Below, piece by piece: positions 38,531 through 51,884 of a stretch of DNA of 64,000 bases (position 1 is the first letter of the stretch; every line of letters starts with the position of its first letter). The translations under genes were made by a program, and so were the position numbers. Location of the stretch: positions 310,001 through 374,000 of the forward strand of contig PUFA01000287.1 of NCBI GenBank assembly GCA_003508835.1, in the 5' to 3' direction. A model generated the notes under the pieces. It saw nothing but the letters and a program-made list of their open reading frames with translations. It ran no database searches and was not told the DNA's origin. Source of the DNA: Eonycteris spelaea (lineage: Eukaryota > Chordata > Mammalia > Chiroptera > Pteropodidae).

Positions 38531-40829
38531 CTTCCAGAAAGTAAAAGAGAAAATAGGCAGCTATAATGGTCATGGTCATGAAAACAAGAATCAATTCTAT
38601 GGTGCTAAATAGACATGAAAGATATCCGAGCTACGTAATTTTGTGGTTATCATTTTGTAAATTTATTGCATTTTTAATTTTTAATATTCAGAAGATGGTT
38701 AACTTCACCCATTTTAATTTTCCTGGGATATTGAAGTTCAGTTAACTGATATAATATAATGAGACTAAAAATAGTTCTGTAATATTATCGTTTAAATTGG
38801 AAAAAAGTGGTGGGCAAAAACAATTAACTTTATTATCTTAGGCTTATCCTAGGCTAAGGATATAGAAAACTCCTGAAAGTTATGATTGTAAACTCTCTTT
38901 ATGTCCTCTCTTTCTGCCAGACTATTTTGTTTTTTTTAAATTTTTTCCTACACAAAATAACCTAAAATTATTTTTAAAATGTGATCTTTGATTTTGTATA
39001 GTTGTAGTCAAATTTTAAAGTTTGCATATGAATAAAGTTCTGTTGGAGTCTGTGCTCTTTTAAATACAAAAATAGACTGATAATTTTTATTTATTACTCA
39101 TAATTTTCTGATTCTGTCATCCTTAGTTTTAGTTTTGCATTAAGAAAATTTAAAGTTAAATCATGGCTTTGAACTGCTCTTTGCTATTTTTATTGGCTTT
39201 TTAAAGACTAAAATAGGCTCATAAAATGCTATAGAATCCCAAAATAATAAAAATCGAGTCGATTAAATCCTATGTTAAATTCAGAATCATGGAACATGGA
39301 TCTCCTGTACAATATTTATAGTGAGAGTGTTAAATAAGTTGGTATTCAGTTTGCTTTAACATTCGTGTTCACCTGAAATAAATTTAAGGAGATCTGGAAG
39401 GCTTGTTTCCTTCTAGAAGTGCTTTTTGACTCAGATTTTAGCTTAGTTATGTCTCAAAAAGAGTCACATATCTCCATCTGGTGGTCAAGGCATAAATTGC
39501 TTTTTCAAGATGTTCTAATTTCGTATTGTTTCAAATATCCATTTTTAATTAATATCATAATCATATTGAAAATTTGTCTCTTAAGGTTCATGTTACAGTA
39601 AATGGTAGTCAAATAATTAGAGGCCTTTAGAAAGTTAAGCATTGTCTCATCTATTTCTTAAAGTCATTAATAATCATAAAACATAAATCCATTTTTATGG
39701 CCACTGAAAATGCCATTTCCCCTATTCCCCTGAAGAGAAAAAAAGGGTTTCTTTTGAATTGTTTGATTTTTTTCTAATACCATTTCACAGTAATGTATGA
39801 ACAACTCTTTTTGAAATTTGATTTTATCAGCCAATGATTAAATATTTATTTAGTGAGAAACAAGGTAAAAAACTTACTTAAACCCAAAATATGTTATTTC
39901 TTTCATTTTTTCACAATTTACCAGATTCATTCATTTATTACAGAAATATTTTTATTTTAGATTTTGGCCAGTTTTCTCTTTAAGAATCAATACTGATACT
40001 TATTTAACATACATAAAATTGGAATGATGATAGCTTTTTTCCTCATATCTTAGTTGTGAAATCTGCAAATATATAATTTTACTGTCATTTTTTATTTAAC
40101 TCAATTTATAATAAACTGCTCTACAGTCATTAAGCATCTTCTCCCAAAATCATGTCTGTGCTAACTGTAGCCCTGCTTCCAAACCATCCTGACCTTTTCA
40201 AAATGTTAGCTGGAATTCATATATGATTTTAAATAATTAGCCCTATGTTAGAATAGATTTTTTGTTGTTGTTAAATTGAACCATCTAATTAAAAGAGCAA
40301 TTTTTTCTTAATGCACATCTGATTAAAATTAGTATTGAAATGCTGATTGTCTAACAAGGATTTGATTAGATGTTGTATATTATGGCTAAATTATTTATCT
40401 TGACATGTTGATATTTATGAAGACTTTTATATGATTATAATGCTAGCATTTTATTTTGTTGAATGTTTACTTTTATTTGATATTCATTTTATTTTTTATT
40501 TGATATGTTCCATCTGTGTCTTTAGCATCATTTCAGGTGATTTAGGGTGTATATCAACCATCATTACCTAATTACCACCTTGTATTAGAAGAATAGTTCC
40601 ACCATTGTTAACATTCTATATATCAAATACCATAAAATTATAATCTTGCAATTGGTTGTTTTGGTTCGCTCATTCTTTTGATTCATATGAAGCACTCTCT
40701 GGCTTTGTTCACTGTGTAGCAAGTTCTCACTTTGAAGAAATAAAGAAAAAAATATTAAAAGAACAAACTATTTTCCAGAATAATGATACATCAATATAAT
40801 TGAAAAGTAAACACCCTTTTCCTTTTCAG

Positions 40830-40871
40830 AGGCGAGCTGCTGATAATTTGAGAAGACATCACCAGTATCAA
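40830..40871 (+). CDS. TRPC4: TRPC4 42-nt microexon (residues 694-707)
   Basis: Fourteen in-frame codons ([14 protein letters not shown]) lie between CCTTTTCAG and GTAAGT. They join the TRP-box exon to the calmodulin/IP3-receptor binding exon and carry a basic, arginine-rich helix. The exon is phase 0 on both sides, so skipping it would remove 14 residues without a frameshift. Only 122 bp separate it from the next exon, in contrast to the 13-kb intron before it. Confidence 0.95.
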
Positions 40872-40993
40872 GTAAGTTATTCTATATTGAAATTTGTATT
40901 AAAATAAAGTGCAGTCCTCTCTTCATAATTGACTCAAGAAAGAAATTTTATTTATTCATTGACTATCAATTCTGTTGTTTTACAATGCCTCAG
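40872..40993 (+). other. TRPC4: TRPC4 122-bp intron
   Basis: A very short GT-AG intron between the microexon and the CIRB exon, AT-rich and without repeats. Confidence 0.93.
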
Positions 40994-41083
40994 GAAGTTA
41001 TGAGGAACCTGGTGAAGCGATATGTTGCTGCGATGATTAGAGATGCCAAAACCGAAGAAGGGCTGACTGAAGAGAACTTTAAG
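40994..41083 (+). CDS. TRPC4: TRPC4 exon: CIRB segment (residues 708-737)
   Basis: Thirty codons starting [17 protein letters not shown]. This amphipathic basic stretch is the CIRB region, where calmodulin and the IP3 receptor compete for binding in TRPC channels. The exon ends [11 protein letters not shown]. The acceptor is AATGCCTCAG. The donor is GTAACC, weaker than the other four canonical donors here. The exon is phase 0 on both sides. A short L1 3' end starts about 70 bp downstream. Confidence 0.96.
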
Positions 41084-42820
41084 GTAACCATTTTCCCTTC
41101 ACGATGAAATCACCAAGAAGCAGATTCTGCAGAGCATGGAACCTGACACAACACGTTTAAAACCAGAGATGGAGAAGGGCTTAAGGAGTACTAATTGGTA
41201 GTTATGAAATAGTCAAGTGGTTGTGAAGTACAGCATAAAAAATATGGTTAATAATATTGTAATAAGTATGCATAGTACCAGGTGGGTAGCAGACTGATTG
41301 TGGAGGAATCACTTCATAAACTATATGAATGTCTAACCACTATATTGTACTCCTGAAACTAATATAAAATAATTTTGAATGTCATCTTTAATTGAAAATC
41401 AATCAATCAATCAAAACAGCTGGAAACTCAGCTGTGTGTTCCAACAAGCCTGTGTGTCTTCTGATTTTTAAATTAATGCTCTATTAAATTATTGAAAAAA
41501 AGTGATGACATTTCTTCTCAAAATACATTGTTTTCAAACATACTTAATTTGAAATATCGAGATTTGTTTGGAGACAGAGAAAATTGTAGGGTATGGTAGA
41601 ATTCTGACTTGCTGATCCCAGCAACATTCTACTGAGTAAGCTTTAGTTTTTGAAATTTCAATCTGATTTCTAATCCTGAAATATCAAGTAACCAATATTT
41701 TTTTAAAAAATGTTTTAACTGCATTTTGCACACCTTTGGTAGCAGGTTTGAGCTTAACTGTGACTTAGAAACTTAGTCTTTGCCCTGGAGTTCTTTTTTA
41801 TTATTATTATTTTATCAGAGGAGATAGGTGAAATACATGAAAAATTATATATGTGTGCTCATTTCTTGTGTATAAAATACCTGTTATTATGCATGAGCTT
41901 TTAGATATTTTGGAAGAACAATTAAAGTCAATAAAATCTTATAGGCAAAAAAAAAAAAAAACAAAGAAAAAATTCCTACAGCAGACCTTTTAACAGAGAA
42001 AATCATCAGATTTGACAGGCAACAAAGGTAACCAACCAATTCATTAAGAAGATAGATATATTGCAAAACTTAAAGCACAGATTGAAAGTTGGCTAGAACC
42101 CCAAAATGTTCTTTGAGGCCATGACATCCAAATTTTGGAGTTAAATGATTCATGGTGCTTTGTGAGATAGGTTGGAGGCAGGAGACTACTTCAAAGGCTG
42201 CCATCAGGTTAGGGCTGAGAATTCAGATGTCCAAAAAGAGGAGAAAAAAAGGATGAGTCTCAGAAATGCTGTCTGATTTGAAGCAATTTGAAGGATTAAA
42301 TGGCTGACCCAGTTGATGGGGTGAAATTAATTCCTAGACAGTAAGCAATGAAATGTCAACTCAGAAGGGTGGCCTCCATCTTAATTGTTTTGTTATAAAC
42401 GTCCCTTTATATAGCAAAATGTGCCTATATTAAAAATCTTTACAAAATGCATCCCTTAGAGAGTGTGAGGTGACTTGAGAGAAGACAAATATTGTAAAAG
42501 AAAGTATTTTAAATTGTAGTCCCCCCAGAAACCTAATATATTCTCAACAACACCGTGGTGGAAAAGCAATTTCTTCCTGTTTCTTATCCCATCATCCTTA
42601 AGAAGTCTTATTACTGTGGAACTCCAGTAAGAAAATTAGTACACATCACAGTGACACAGGGTGGAAAAACTGAAATTCTTGACAGAACCTCAGCAGAGTG
42701 GAATCCTAACTCCTAAAAATGAGTGAAAACACAATGAACCCATATATAAAATGAGCAAATGCTGTTTCCTAATGTTTCTTTAAGTCACAGACTAATTTCA
42801 TCATTTTAAATTTCACTTAG
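41084..42820 (+). other. TRPC4: TRPC4 last intron
   Basis: 1737 bp, GTAACC to TTTCACTTAG. An L1 3' end occupies about 41150-41425. The rest is unique, with a poly-A run at 41946-41960. Confidence 0.9.
41150..41425 (+). mobile_element. LINE-1 3' end, sense orientation
   Basis: GGTTAATAATATTGTAATAA, ACCACTATATTGTACTCCTG and AAACTAATATAAAATAATTT are the L1 3' UTR. The element ends in (AATC)n at 41395-41414. Confidence 0.8.
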
Positions 42821-43543
42821 GAACTAAAGCAAGACATTTCTAGTTTTCGCTTTGAAGTCCTGGGGTTGCTAAGAGGAAACAAACTCTCTACAGTACAGTC
42901 TGCTCAGGCCATGAAAGACTTTCCTAATCCAGCAGACTCAGATGAAAAGAGCGATAACGAAGGCAGCAGCAAAGACAAGAAGAAGAACTTCAGCCTTTTT
43001 GATTTAACCGCTCTGATTCACCCGCGATCAGCTGCAATTGCCGCAGAAAGACACAACATAAGTAACGGGTCTGTGCTGGTGGTGCAGGAGCCCCTGCGGG
43101 AGAAGCAGAGAAAAATGAATTTTGTGACAGATATAAAAACCTTCGGTTTATTTCATAGACGATCAAAACAAAACGCTGTTGAGCAAAATGCAAATCAAAT
43201 CTTCTCTGTTTCAGAAGAGGTTGCTCGTCAACAAGCTGAGGGAGCACTGGAGAGAAATATTCAACTGGAATCTCGAGGATTAGCTTCACGGGGCGACCTG
43301 AGCATCCCCGGGCTCAGTGAACAGTGCATACTCGTAGACCATCGGGAAAGGAACACAGACAGCCTGGGTTTACAGGTGGGCAAGAGAATGTGTTCATTCA
43401 AGTCAGAGAGGGTGGTAGTGGAGGACACTGTTCCAATAATACCAAAGGAGAAGCACGCAAAGGAAGAAGACTCTAGTACAGATTATGATGTAACCCTAAA
43501 AGACACAGTCACCCACGAAGATTATGTGACCACAAGATTGTGA
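42821..43543 (+). CDS. TRPC4: TRPC4 last coding exon: C-terminal tail with alpha-specific segment and PDZ ligand (residues 738-977)
   Basis: 240 codons and a TGA stop. The start is [19 protein letters not shown], then an acidic/serine stretch, the lysine run KDKKK, and a final [15 protein letters not shown] is the class I PDZ ligand that binds NHERF/EBP50 and ZO-1 in TRPC4/5. Residues 785-868 (42962-43213) correspond to the 84 residues absent from TRPC4-beta and implicated in PIP2 inhibition of the alpha form. The end of that stretch, at 43214, is a strong internal acceptor (TTCTCTGTTTCAG). The tail is the most divergent part: near 957-968 this protein reads [12 protein letters not shown] where I recall human SIDYDLNLPDTV. 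The frame is fully open, so the alpha form is encodable. Confidence 0.98.
   Translation, partial: ELKQDISSFRFEVLGLLRGNKLSTVQSAQAMKDFPNPADSDEKSDNEGSSKDKKKNFSLFDLTALIHPRSAAIAAERHNISNGSVLVVQEPLREKQRKMNFVTDIKTFGLFHRRSKQNAVEQNANQIFSVSEEVARQQAEGALERNIQLESRGLASRGDLSIPGLSEQCILVDHRERNTDSLGLQVGKRMCSFKSERVVVEDTVPIIPKEKHAKEEDSSTDYDVTLKDTVTHEDYVTTRL
42963..43214 (+). promoter_or_regulatory. TRPC4: Candidate alternative GC-AG intron separating TRPC4 alpha and beta
   Basis: Removing 252 nt starting GCAGCAGC after AAG and ending at TTTCAG rejoins codon GAA (G from 42962, AA from 43215-43216) and deletes exactly 84 residues, G785-S868. That equals the known difference between TRPC4-alpha (977) and TRPC4-beta (893). 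The acceptor has a good pyrimidine tract. The donor is GC rather than GT, which is inferred from the exact length and frame. Retention gives alpha, removal gives beta. Confidence 0.7.
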
Positions 43544-43802
43544 TACTTGAAGGAGAAAGCGTTATCATACATACATATTTCCCATAATGCTCTGAGTTGG
43601 GCATATGTGTGGGGGGATGCTTAAGAGTAAATTACAAATGCTAACTTACACTTTGTAGCATTTATGTGGCACAATAATGTGTAACACTTTTTTAAAAAGC
43701 AAAGGCTGTCAAAAATCCTTGGTTTGTAGCCTGCTTTGGCTTTCATAATTTGTTTTACAATTTTTGTTTGTTAATAAATAAACACACCTTGTATTCTTGT
43801 AC
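43544..43802 (+). other. TRPC4: TRPC4 3' UTR to the first likely polyadenylation site
   Basis: The stop is followed by unique AT-rich DNA. Overlapping AATAAA signals lie at 43773-43782, followed about 20-35 nt later by a U/GU-rich stretch (TTGTATTCTTGTACTGTTG), a usual arrangement for cleavage. Longer forms are possible: another AATAAA lies at 44826-44831 and the sequence stays repeat-free beyond 45 kb. Confidence 0.6.
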
Positions 43803-46800
43803 TGTTGCAGTAACCCACAGGAAATTTTAGCTATCTTTTTTTCAATTAAAACAAATGCAACTTACTTCATGTGGTAGTTGACTCCCATAATAGATATTTT
43901 TATATGCAAAAATCAATGTAGCTGATACATTAGAGCTTTTTATGAATTTTTAGGGTCTCTAGAGATGGGTACTCCTCAAGGACTTTACGCTCAGCCCTAC
44001 AGTTTAGATTTAAAACACAAATATTAGCAAATTATTTCTTAAGAACCTTTCAATAATAATAGTATACAATTAAAGCAAGCAAGTTTTCTCATAGGGTCAT
44101 GATCAAACTTCCTTAAAATGAAAGTCAGGTATACTTAGTAGAGTTTTAGTTTGTACAGTTTTTCCTTTCAGAAAGTAAAGAAATGTTTGTCCTGATAAAT
44201 TTAGATAATTGATAATTTTTAAGATTTTGTTGGAAAAAAGTTTTACTTCCAGTGTTTTCTTTAAATATCTTTTTTAAGTTCACCTGCTGATCAGTATAAA
44301 TATGACACTTTATGAATAACTGGATTTCAAAAAGGTGGCAAACTTTCTCAGTGCCAAAAAAGAATCACAGTAAATTAGAATAGTTAAAGAAACTTAAACA
44401 AAGCAGGGTGATTGCATGCACCTAATATTGAGATGAAATTAATTCATTCTAACAATCTTAAATCTAAAAAATATTAAATTCTATTTTCAATCAGTGCAAT
44501 ATTGTTGTTAATCAAAAGTGCAAGAACCTAGTAGTTTTCATTTCCCCAGTGACTGATATATATTTCTTTAAAGTTAAAATTACCCAAAATAATTATTAAT
44601 TTTAGCAATAGGTGTAGAAATAGTTTTCTCCGTAGGGACAATATCTTTAATTGCTTGTTTCATCTGTAGTTTTCAAAGTAATTTAGCATATATTACATTC
44701 CTTCAGTGAACTATTAAAAGGAAAGTGTTTCCACTGATATAAAGTGTTCACCTGATATAAAACAGGTACTGGCAACTTTTTAAAGTTTAAATTGTATAAC
44801 TTGTGTCTGTTCATGCCACCATAGAAATAAAAGTTTCCTCACTACATGCAATTAGCATTTATTTCAAATCAATAGAAAAGTGCTATTTGTTTTACTTCAA
44901 AAATTATCTCTATGAACTAGACAAATTTTATATGATTTAGCATTAACCAAAAACTGCATAGTGCTACAAAACTCTGTTTCTGATTATCATACATCAAAAA
45001 TAAGGAATAATAGTAATAACAGTGCCAGCCACTCTTTAATGTGCTATGCGTGTATTAACACATATGTACTGCTCATAACAACACTCTGAGGTAGCTACTA
45101 TTCTTATCCCCACATTATAGATGAATAAACTGAGGCAAATACTAAGCTAAGGTTCACAGTAAGTTATGGAACTATGCCTTTAACCACCCCTCAGATGATT
45201 AAAACAAGCAAAAATATGTGTACATAATAATTACGGGATTTAGTTGAATAAAGGTGTGCCACTTCTGAAATGCTATCTTCTGAGAGAGAATAAGTTTGAT
45301 AAACTCCATAAATTTGTGTCCCTTCTTGTAAAGCAAGAGGAATATACAAAAGTAAAAATGTAATATATTTATTTAGACTCCGTTACATTATAGAAGTTAG
45401 TTTTAAAAACATTTGTTTTGGAATATCAGAATTCAACTTGAAATACTAGCTTTTAGTCTTCAGAAAAGTTGGGGGCACTGAGATACTTCTCACTTTTAAA
45501 TCTGGTTTTGTCCTACGAATTTAGGGATGAGCCAGGTGAATTTGGAGAAAATAATAAGCCTAATGAACATTCTTCTTGCTTCAAGCACACCTTTATCTCA
45601 AGTAAGTTAGGACCCAAAATAAGTACCCTTGGGACAGTGAAATACCCAAATCGTTCTAAATCACACATATGGTAGTAGGGAAATTATAATACTTGTAATA
45701 TTTTGCAATAATTCGTTGTCTCTGTTTTTTTGTTTTGTTTTGTTTTGTTCCCCAGAGATTATATACATCACCTATTACACATACTCTACCGGAACCTAAT
45801 TTAACATTTCCTCTGTTCCTTCAAATAGCATCAACAACAATAAGGACAACCCAAAATTTTTTTCCCAGTAGCTTATTTATATCTGGGGTTAGGGTGCTGA
45901 AATTTTACAGGTGAGTGCAGTGACCACAAATGAATTTATTTGGAGCCAATAACATCTTGCTTTTCGGTGTTCTGGAAATGAGGTTTCTAACAATCCTCAG
46001 ATGTCACTGATGTATACATTTATAAATTTAAACAAAGTATTGGATATTGTTAGTATCAAATGTTATAGAATTAAATATTATTCTAAATATGTAGTGATAT
46101 TAAGTATCACTAAGAAAGATGAACAGTGGAGAAAAATAAGAAAACAAAGAACAACAGAAAGATTACAAGTCTGAGGTCTTTTAAATGAGTAATTTGGGAT
46201 TTCTTTCCATTTCTTTTCATATTTCTAATAATAACAATTTCTAAACAACAAAGATAGGTTTGACATCACTTCTTCGCATAAATAATGTTTCTTGTGTTTC
46301 ACATTCTCTTGATCTTATTGTTGCTCACCTTTATTATTTATTTATTTGTTTATTTATTTCTGCCAGAGTTGGGCAAAAGAATGTTTAGAAAGTGAGTTTA
46401 ACTTTAATAGAATTAGATTAAATTCACAGCATTTTATTTATCATAGATATACTTTGAAAAAAAAAACATTTACAAGTAAGAATGCTATAACGATGTACCT
46501 TACTGTGTGATAGATGTATTCCTAAAAATATTCATGTAAATAAATGTGTATTAACTTTAGTAGGGAAACTGGCTCTGTAAATGAAAAGAAAAAGAAAAAA
46601 AGAAAAAGTAGTGAATTATTTTGTAAAATGAGGAATTATTTTTCAAAGTGATAATCATCCTCAAAATGTTAACTGTTTCATAAGTTGGATTTTTTTTTTA
46701 AATCAGATGTTTCCGGGTTGGCAATTAAAATATTGTAAATCCTGCTCACTTTTTTTGCCTTGGGAAATCAAATACACAAACCTAATCAATAAACTTTCTT

Positions 46801-49389
46801 GAATAACTGTTGGGGTATGAAGAAAAAATTATGAAGAGTTAAGGGTGGTAAACTTATTATATTATTCTCAAAGAAGCAGTAAATTTCCCATCCAACATGA
46901 AAGGTAACCAGTGGTATAAAAATGCACTCTTCCAATAATATTTAATAATTCTTAGTAATTCTGGGATTTAGTCAAGGGAATGATTGTCTAGTCCCATGAC
47001 ATTTTGTTGAAGAACAGACATCAAGTACTGAAATCTGTCTGTTCTCAGTCACTGTGCCTTGTGTTTGCAGCAGAACGTTCTATACTCTACAGAGCTGCCA
47101 GGACCCTTAAAAATCAGCCTACTCAAAATAATCTATATGTCTCTGTAACTATGTTTACAATGACCCAAACTTTAAAAGAGCCAAATTAATTAGTATATTT
47201 CACTATTTTAAAATTGTGTATCTAGTTTACCTTTATTATATCTTTTTTCTTGTCTTATATTCTCCAAAATTCAGACCTCCTGGGAATCATAGAATTTAAA
47301 AATTAAATATCTCCGGTCTCCTTAAATTCAACTTCAAAAATGTATTGCACGATATATTACAATGAATTCTGTTTATGTAGTGTTGTCATATGACTTTAAA
47401 AATTGAATTGTTTTAAGTTCTTCATAAATACCTGGAGAAACTAGTCCTTGGGGCATTTACAGAAATTCTCCAAATATACCCAGCCACTGAGTGGTTAAAT
47501 TGGATATTAAAGGAAAAACTCTTCATCTAGATATTTGGGTGAGACATTAGGTAACAAATGTCTTGGTTAATGAATTTTTAGTTTTGTAGAATATTGTTTT
47601 CTTTACCTTAAATCCCATAAAATATATTTATAGTTGTTCAAACTTTCTACAGCTAAAATTCAGAATTCGTATCACATTACCTATTTCCCCTATAAAATTG
47701 TGTTCACATATTTTTTTAAGCTTGTTTGTTATCCTTTTCTCATCTTCATTTTTACTGTAGATTTTGTGACAATTCTTTATGTATAATGATAATAATAAAA
47801 TGTATTAAATAATATTAAGGCTATTCAACTGAAAAATGATAGAGTTGAAAAATATGAAGCTGAGTCAAAATTGAGACCATGGTACCATGCCAGATATTGC
47901 CATGCTGTCACTGAGCTGACAAACTGAAGTTGTTTCTGCTAACAAAATTCTCCAGTAGCAAAACTATCAGTTTTTTCTACTATTATCCAATATGGATACT
48001 AAGCTCTTGAAAAGTGGCTCAGTGTAAAACATATGCTGGATTTCAAAACTAAATATGAAAACCATGTAAAATATCTCATATATTTTAGTGATCGCATATT
48101 CAAATAATACTTTGGATAAATCAGGTTAAAATATACTAATTACATTAGTTTCATATTTCTTTTTACTTTTTAATGTAGCTACTAGAAAATTTAAGAATAT
48201 ATATGTAGCTTGCATTTATAATTTGCAGTACAATTTCTAAGGACAGTGGTGCTCTGGAGGATCTGTACTTGTTTCACTCAATTTATGTATTTCCATCATT
48301 TGACTTTTATAGGTAAAACTTATATATACTACTCAAAAAATATTGATGTGGATCAACTAAAATTTGCCATCTCTCCTTGATTCCCAATTTCCTAATGGAA
48401 TCACAGTTAGCAATTTGCGTATTTCATGTTTTCTCTTGCCTTTGCAAATTTAAATGTAAAAATGTATGTGTATATTTAGATTATAGTTTTTATTGTTTTT
48501 TTTAAATCAAGAAAAGTATTATACTATACCTATAACTCAGTGCTTTGTTTATTTTCTTTAGAACAGGGTATCCTAGAAACCTTTTTAAAGAGTCATTTAA
48601 TATAATAGAGCCATTTAAATCGATTCAAAAATTTTTCTTCATTTGTTGTTTTACCTATTGAAATATATTCATATGCTACTTTCGAAACCACTATGGAAGA
48701 GCTACTTTTTGAACAAAACATAAGATTTTTATTGTACTAGAATCATTTCTCAGCATTATTCTTTCAAACACACTAAATCAGCCATTCTGGGGTTCTTTTA
48801 AATATTTAAGACAATATTTCTCTTTCCTCAACATTTACAAATACTGTTCCTCCAGTCTTGGATCATAATTGAACCAAAAATTTTATTACTTTAAATAATT
48901 GTCTTTAATTTGGGATTTTAATTAACCCTAATTGATCTGTTTTTATGGCTTTCTTTAGATCTAATTGTTTTAGCAAATATATTTTTTTTCTTAAAGATCA
49001 TCTTTTCTGGAGCTTATGCTTGGAAAAGAGGTTATCTATATTGATTTTTCTTCCGGGTATCAACGTGTTTAGAGAAATTTAATTTTAGTCCCAGGAAATA
49101 ACTCACTGTGTTGCTTCAGCATTCAGAATACAGAATGCCTGTGGTCTGGAGGAAGGTAGGAAGCTAAGCATCTTTTCACAGCTGCAGTGTAGTTACTGTA
49201 AATCGGACATTTCACTGATTTAGATTTTATTGGCAGATACTTAAAGTTCTGGTATAATATGTCCATCTAGTTCTAAAATACTGAACTGTGCTAAATCACC
49301 TTTCTAAAGTTATAAGTACTTAACAAATAGAAAACTGTAAATGTAGAAAAGTTAAAAGGACCATTAAATATCCCGTATATAGTTATTTA
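43803..49389. other. Downstream flank of TRPC4, no gene seen
   Basis: AT-rich DNA with one MIR-like piece near 45.04-45.2 kb and short simple runs: (TTTTG)n at 45727-45748, (TTTA)n at 46333-46358 and an A/G-rich run near 46586-46608. Alternative long 3' UTR forms could enter its left part. I see no open frame with recognisable homology. In human the next gene on this side is POSTN (from memory), which lies outside the window. Confidence 0.6.
45040..45200 (-). repeat. MIR-like relic
   Basis: CTCTGAGGTAGCTACTATTC, TTATCCCCACATTATAGATG and AATAAACTGAGGCAAATAC are the reverse MIR core. Confidence 0.8.
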
Positions 49390-49399
49390 AACTTGTTTT

Positions 49400-50740
49400 T
49401 TTTAATTTTGAGATCATTATAGAGTCATATGCAGTTGTAAGAATAATACAAAGATATTCCATTTACCTATTTTTCCTAATGTGAACATTTTTCAAACTAT
49501 AATACAATATTGTAGAATATTGACATAGATATAATCTACCGATCTTATTCAGGTTTCTGCAGTTTTACTTGTACTTGTGGGAGTGGGCTTGTGTGTGTAT
49601 TTAGTTCTATAGAATTTTATCATATGTGTAGGTTTGTGTATCCACAGCCATAGTCAAGATACAGAACATTTCTAACACCACAAAGGTCCCTGGTATTATC
49701 CTATTTTAACCAAACTCATCTCCTAACAAGACTAACCCTAAACTCTTGAAAACCACTAACTTGTTCTTCATTTTTATAATTGTGTCATTTTAAGATCATT
49801 ATATAAATAGAATTGTATAGTATGTAACCTTTGGGGATTAGTGTTTTTCAGTTAATATAAATCTCTGGAGATTCATCCTAGTTGTTACATCTATCAATAA
49901 TTTGTTCCTTTTTGATTGCTAAATTCTATTCAATAGTATGGAAGTAACAATATTTGTTTAACATTTCACCTATCGAAGGATAGATATCTGAGCTGTTTCT
50001 AGTTTTTGGCTATTAAAAATAAAGCTGCAGTGAATATTCACATACAGGTTTTCAAGTGACTAGGACTTTAATTGCTGGGTAGTATGATTGTTGCAGGCCT
50101 AATTTTATGAGAAAATAGCAAAGCTGTATTCCAGTGTGGCTGTACCATTTTGCATACTCACCATCAAAGTATGAGTGAGTCAGCATTTTTGCTAGTATTT
50201 GGTGCTAACATTTTTATTAACATTTGGTTTTGTCATCGATTTTTATATTTTTATTCTGATAGCTCTGCAATAGTTCAATGTGGTTTTAATTTGCATTTTC
50301 TTGATGTTAATGATGTTGAACACTTTTTCTATGTTTGTTTGCTATCTGTATGTCATGTTGGTGAAATTTCTGTCTATATCTTTTGTACAATTTCTAATTA
50401 GATTATTCCTGTTTTTTTTAATATATATTGAGTTTTGAGAGTCATTTTTACATTCTAGATACTAGTTTTTTTGACAGATATGTGTTTTGCAAATATTTTC
50501 TCCTACTCTGTAACTTACCTTTTCATCTTCTTAACACAGTCTCTCACAGAGCAAAATTTAAAAATTTTGACTAAGTCCAATTTTTCAATCTCACATTTTA
50601 TTATAATTCTAAGAAGCCTTTGTGTAGGCCCAAATCGTGAAAATTTTCTCCTGTGTTTTTTTTCAAAAGCTTTATACTGTTATGTTTAACATTTACTATA
50701 TTATTTTTATTGTTTTTTTTTTCCTAAATACTTTAACATA
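49400..50740 (-). mobile_element. Old LINE-1 3' fragment, antisense
   Basis: TTTCAAACTATAATACAATATTG, AAGATACAGAACATTTCTAA, AAATAAAGCTGCAGTGAATA and CAATTTCTAATTAGATTATT follow an old L1 3' UTR and ORF2 end in reverse. No intact frame. Confidence 0.75.
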
Positions 50741-51884
50741 TAAACACAGTTATAGAAGAAAAGTCATCTTGAGGAATGGGATCGCATACATATACAGAAG
50801 GAAAATGATTAACAGGAGTTGTTGACCCGCAATCATGAAGGTAGTAGTGAAATTGGAGTGACAACAAGAAAAGTAAATCATTTTTATTACAAATGACTTA
50901 GTTATCCTGAAATGATAGCCAGACTTTTCTGAAACTAAAAAAAGAAGATGAAATAATATTTCAATTCTATTACATTTTCCCCAGCTTCCTGAATCAGATG
51001 GAGAAGCAATTAAGAAAAAAAAAAACTGCAATAATAAGACTGGATACCAGATATACAAAAAAAATTCCAAATGTACCCTTCTTCATGAAATTCAATTGCT
51101 ATTTGGAAGAGCTTGAGCATGTTGAAACATGATCCAAAACCTTATTTCCTGAAGGAAAATTACTAAATTTGAAATTAATATGTAGGTATCATAAACAATC
51201 AATCTTTGTTTAAAACATTTCCTTTGGCTTTAACAACAAAAAAAAAAGTGCACAAAAACAAAAAATAGTAATAATTTGGGTATAAAAGTAATATAATCTA
51301 TTGGGGTAAACAATAAACTAGGATAATAAAATTGTAGCTGCATGAGACTATATGAATTATTAAAACAAAGGATATAATAAAATACACACAAAAATAATTG
51401 AATAATAGTGTGACATCAATAATACGTAATAGCTAAGGCATTATGATATCACAATATTTTGATTCTCTGATTGAAATATACTAATGAATGGAATTGCTTA
51501 ATCAATGGAAATAATTGAAATTCTTTTATAAATTGAAAATTGCCACTTTATGAAGCACAGAATTGGAAATTATAACTCAGTTTGAAACATGATACAGTCT
51601 CTAATTTTGCTTTCACTTTCTATAATTTTCATCCCCTGTCACACACACACCCCATTAGAGAATTGCCCTATGATAAACAACAGGGATAGAAAGATGAAGT
51701 ATATTTCCTAGAGTAACACATAAAGTCAAATCTGGAAAATCTCACTTATGTTCTGAATAGTAAGAGATTAAAAACAATAGTATTTTTCATACAGCTGGTG
51801 CTTAGCACTCAGTTTACAGACCAAATTTCTTTTTATTTGCCATCCATCAAACCATGTGAAAATAAACTATTTTTATTATTTTTA
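50741..51884. other. Unassigned AT-rich spacer
   Basis: Between two L1s. I see no gene, no splice-flanked open frame and no repeat I can name. Confidence 0.5.

Noticed and set aside
42990..43289. 99-codon open frame on the minus strand
   Set aside because: Overlaps the TRPC4 last exon on the opposite strand; it is a shadow of the conserved coding sequence.
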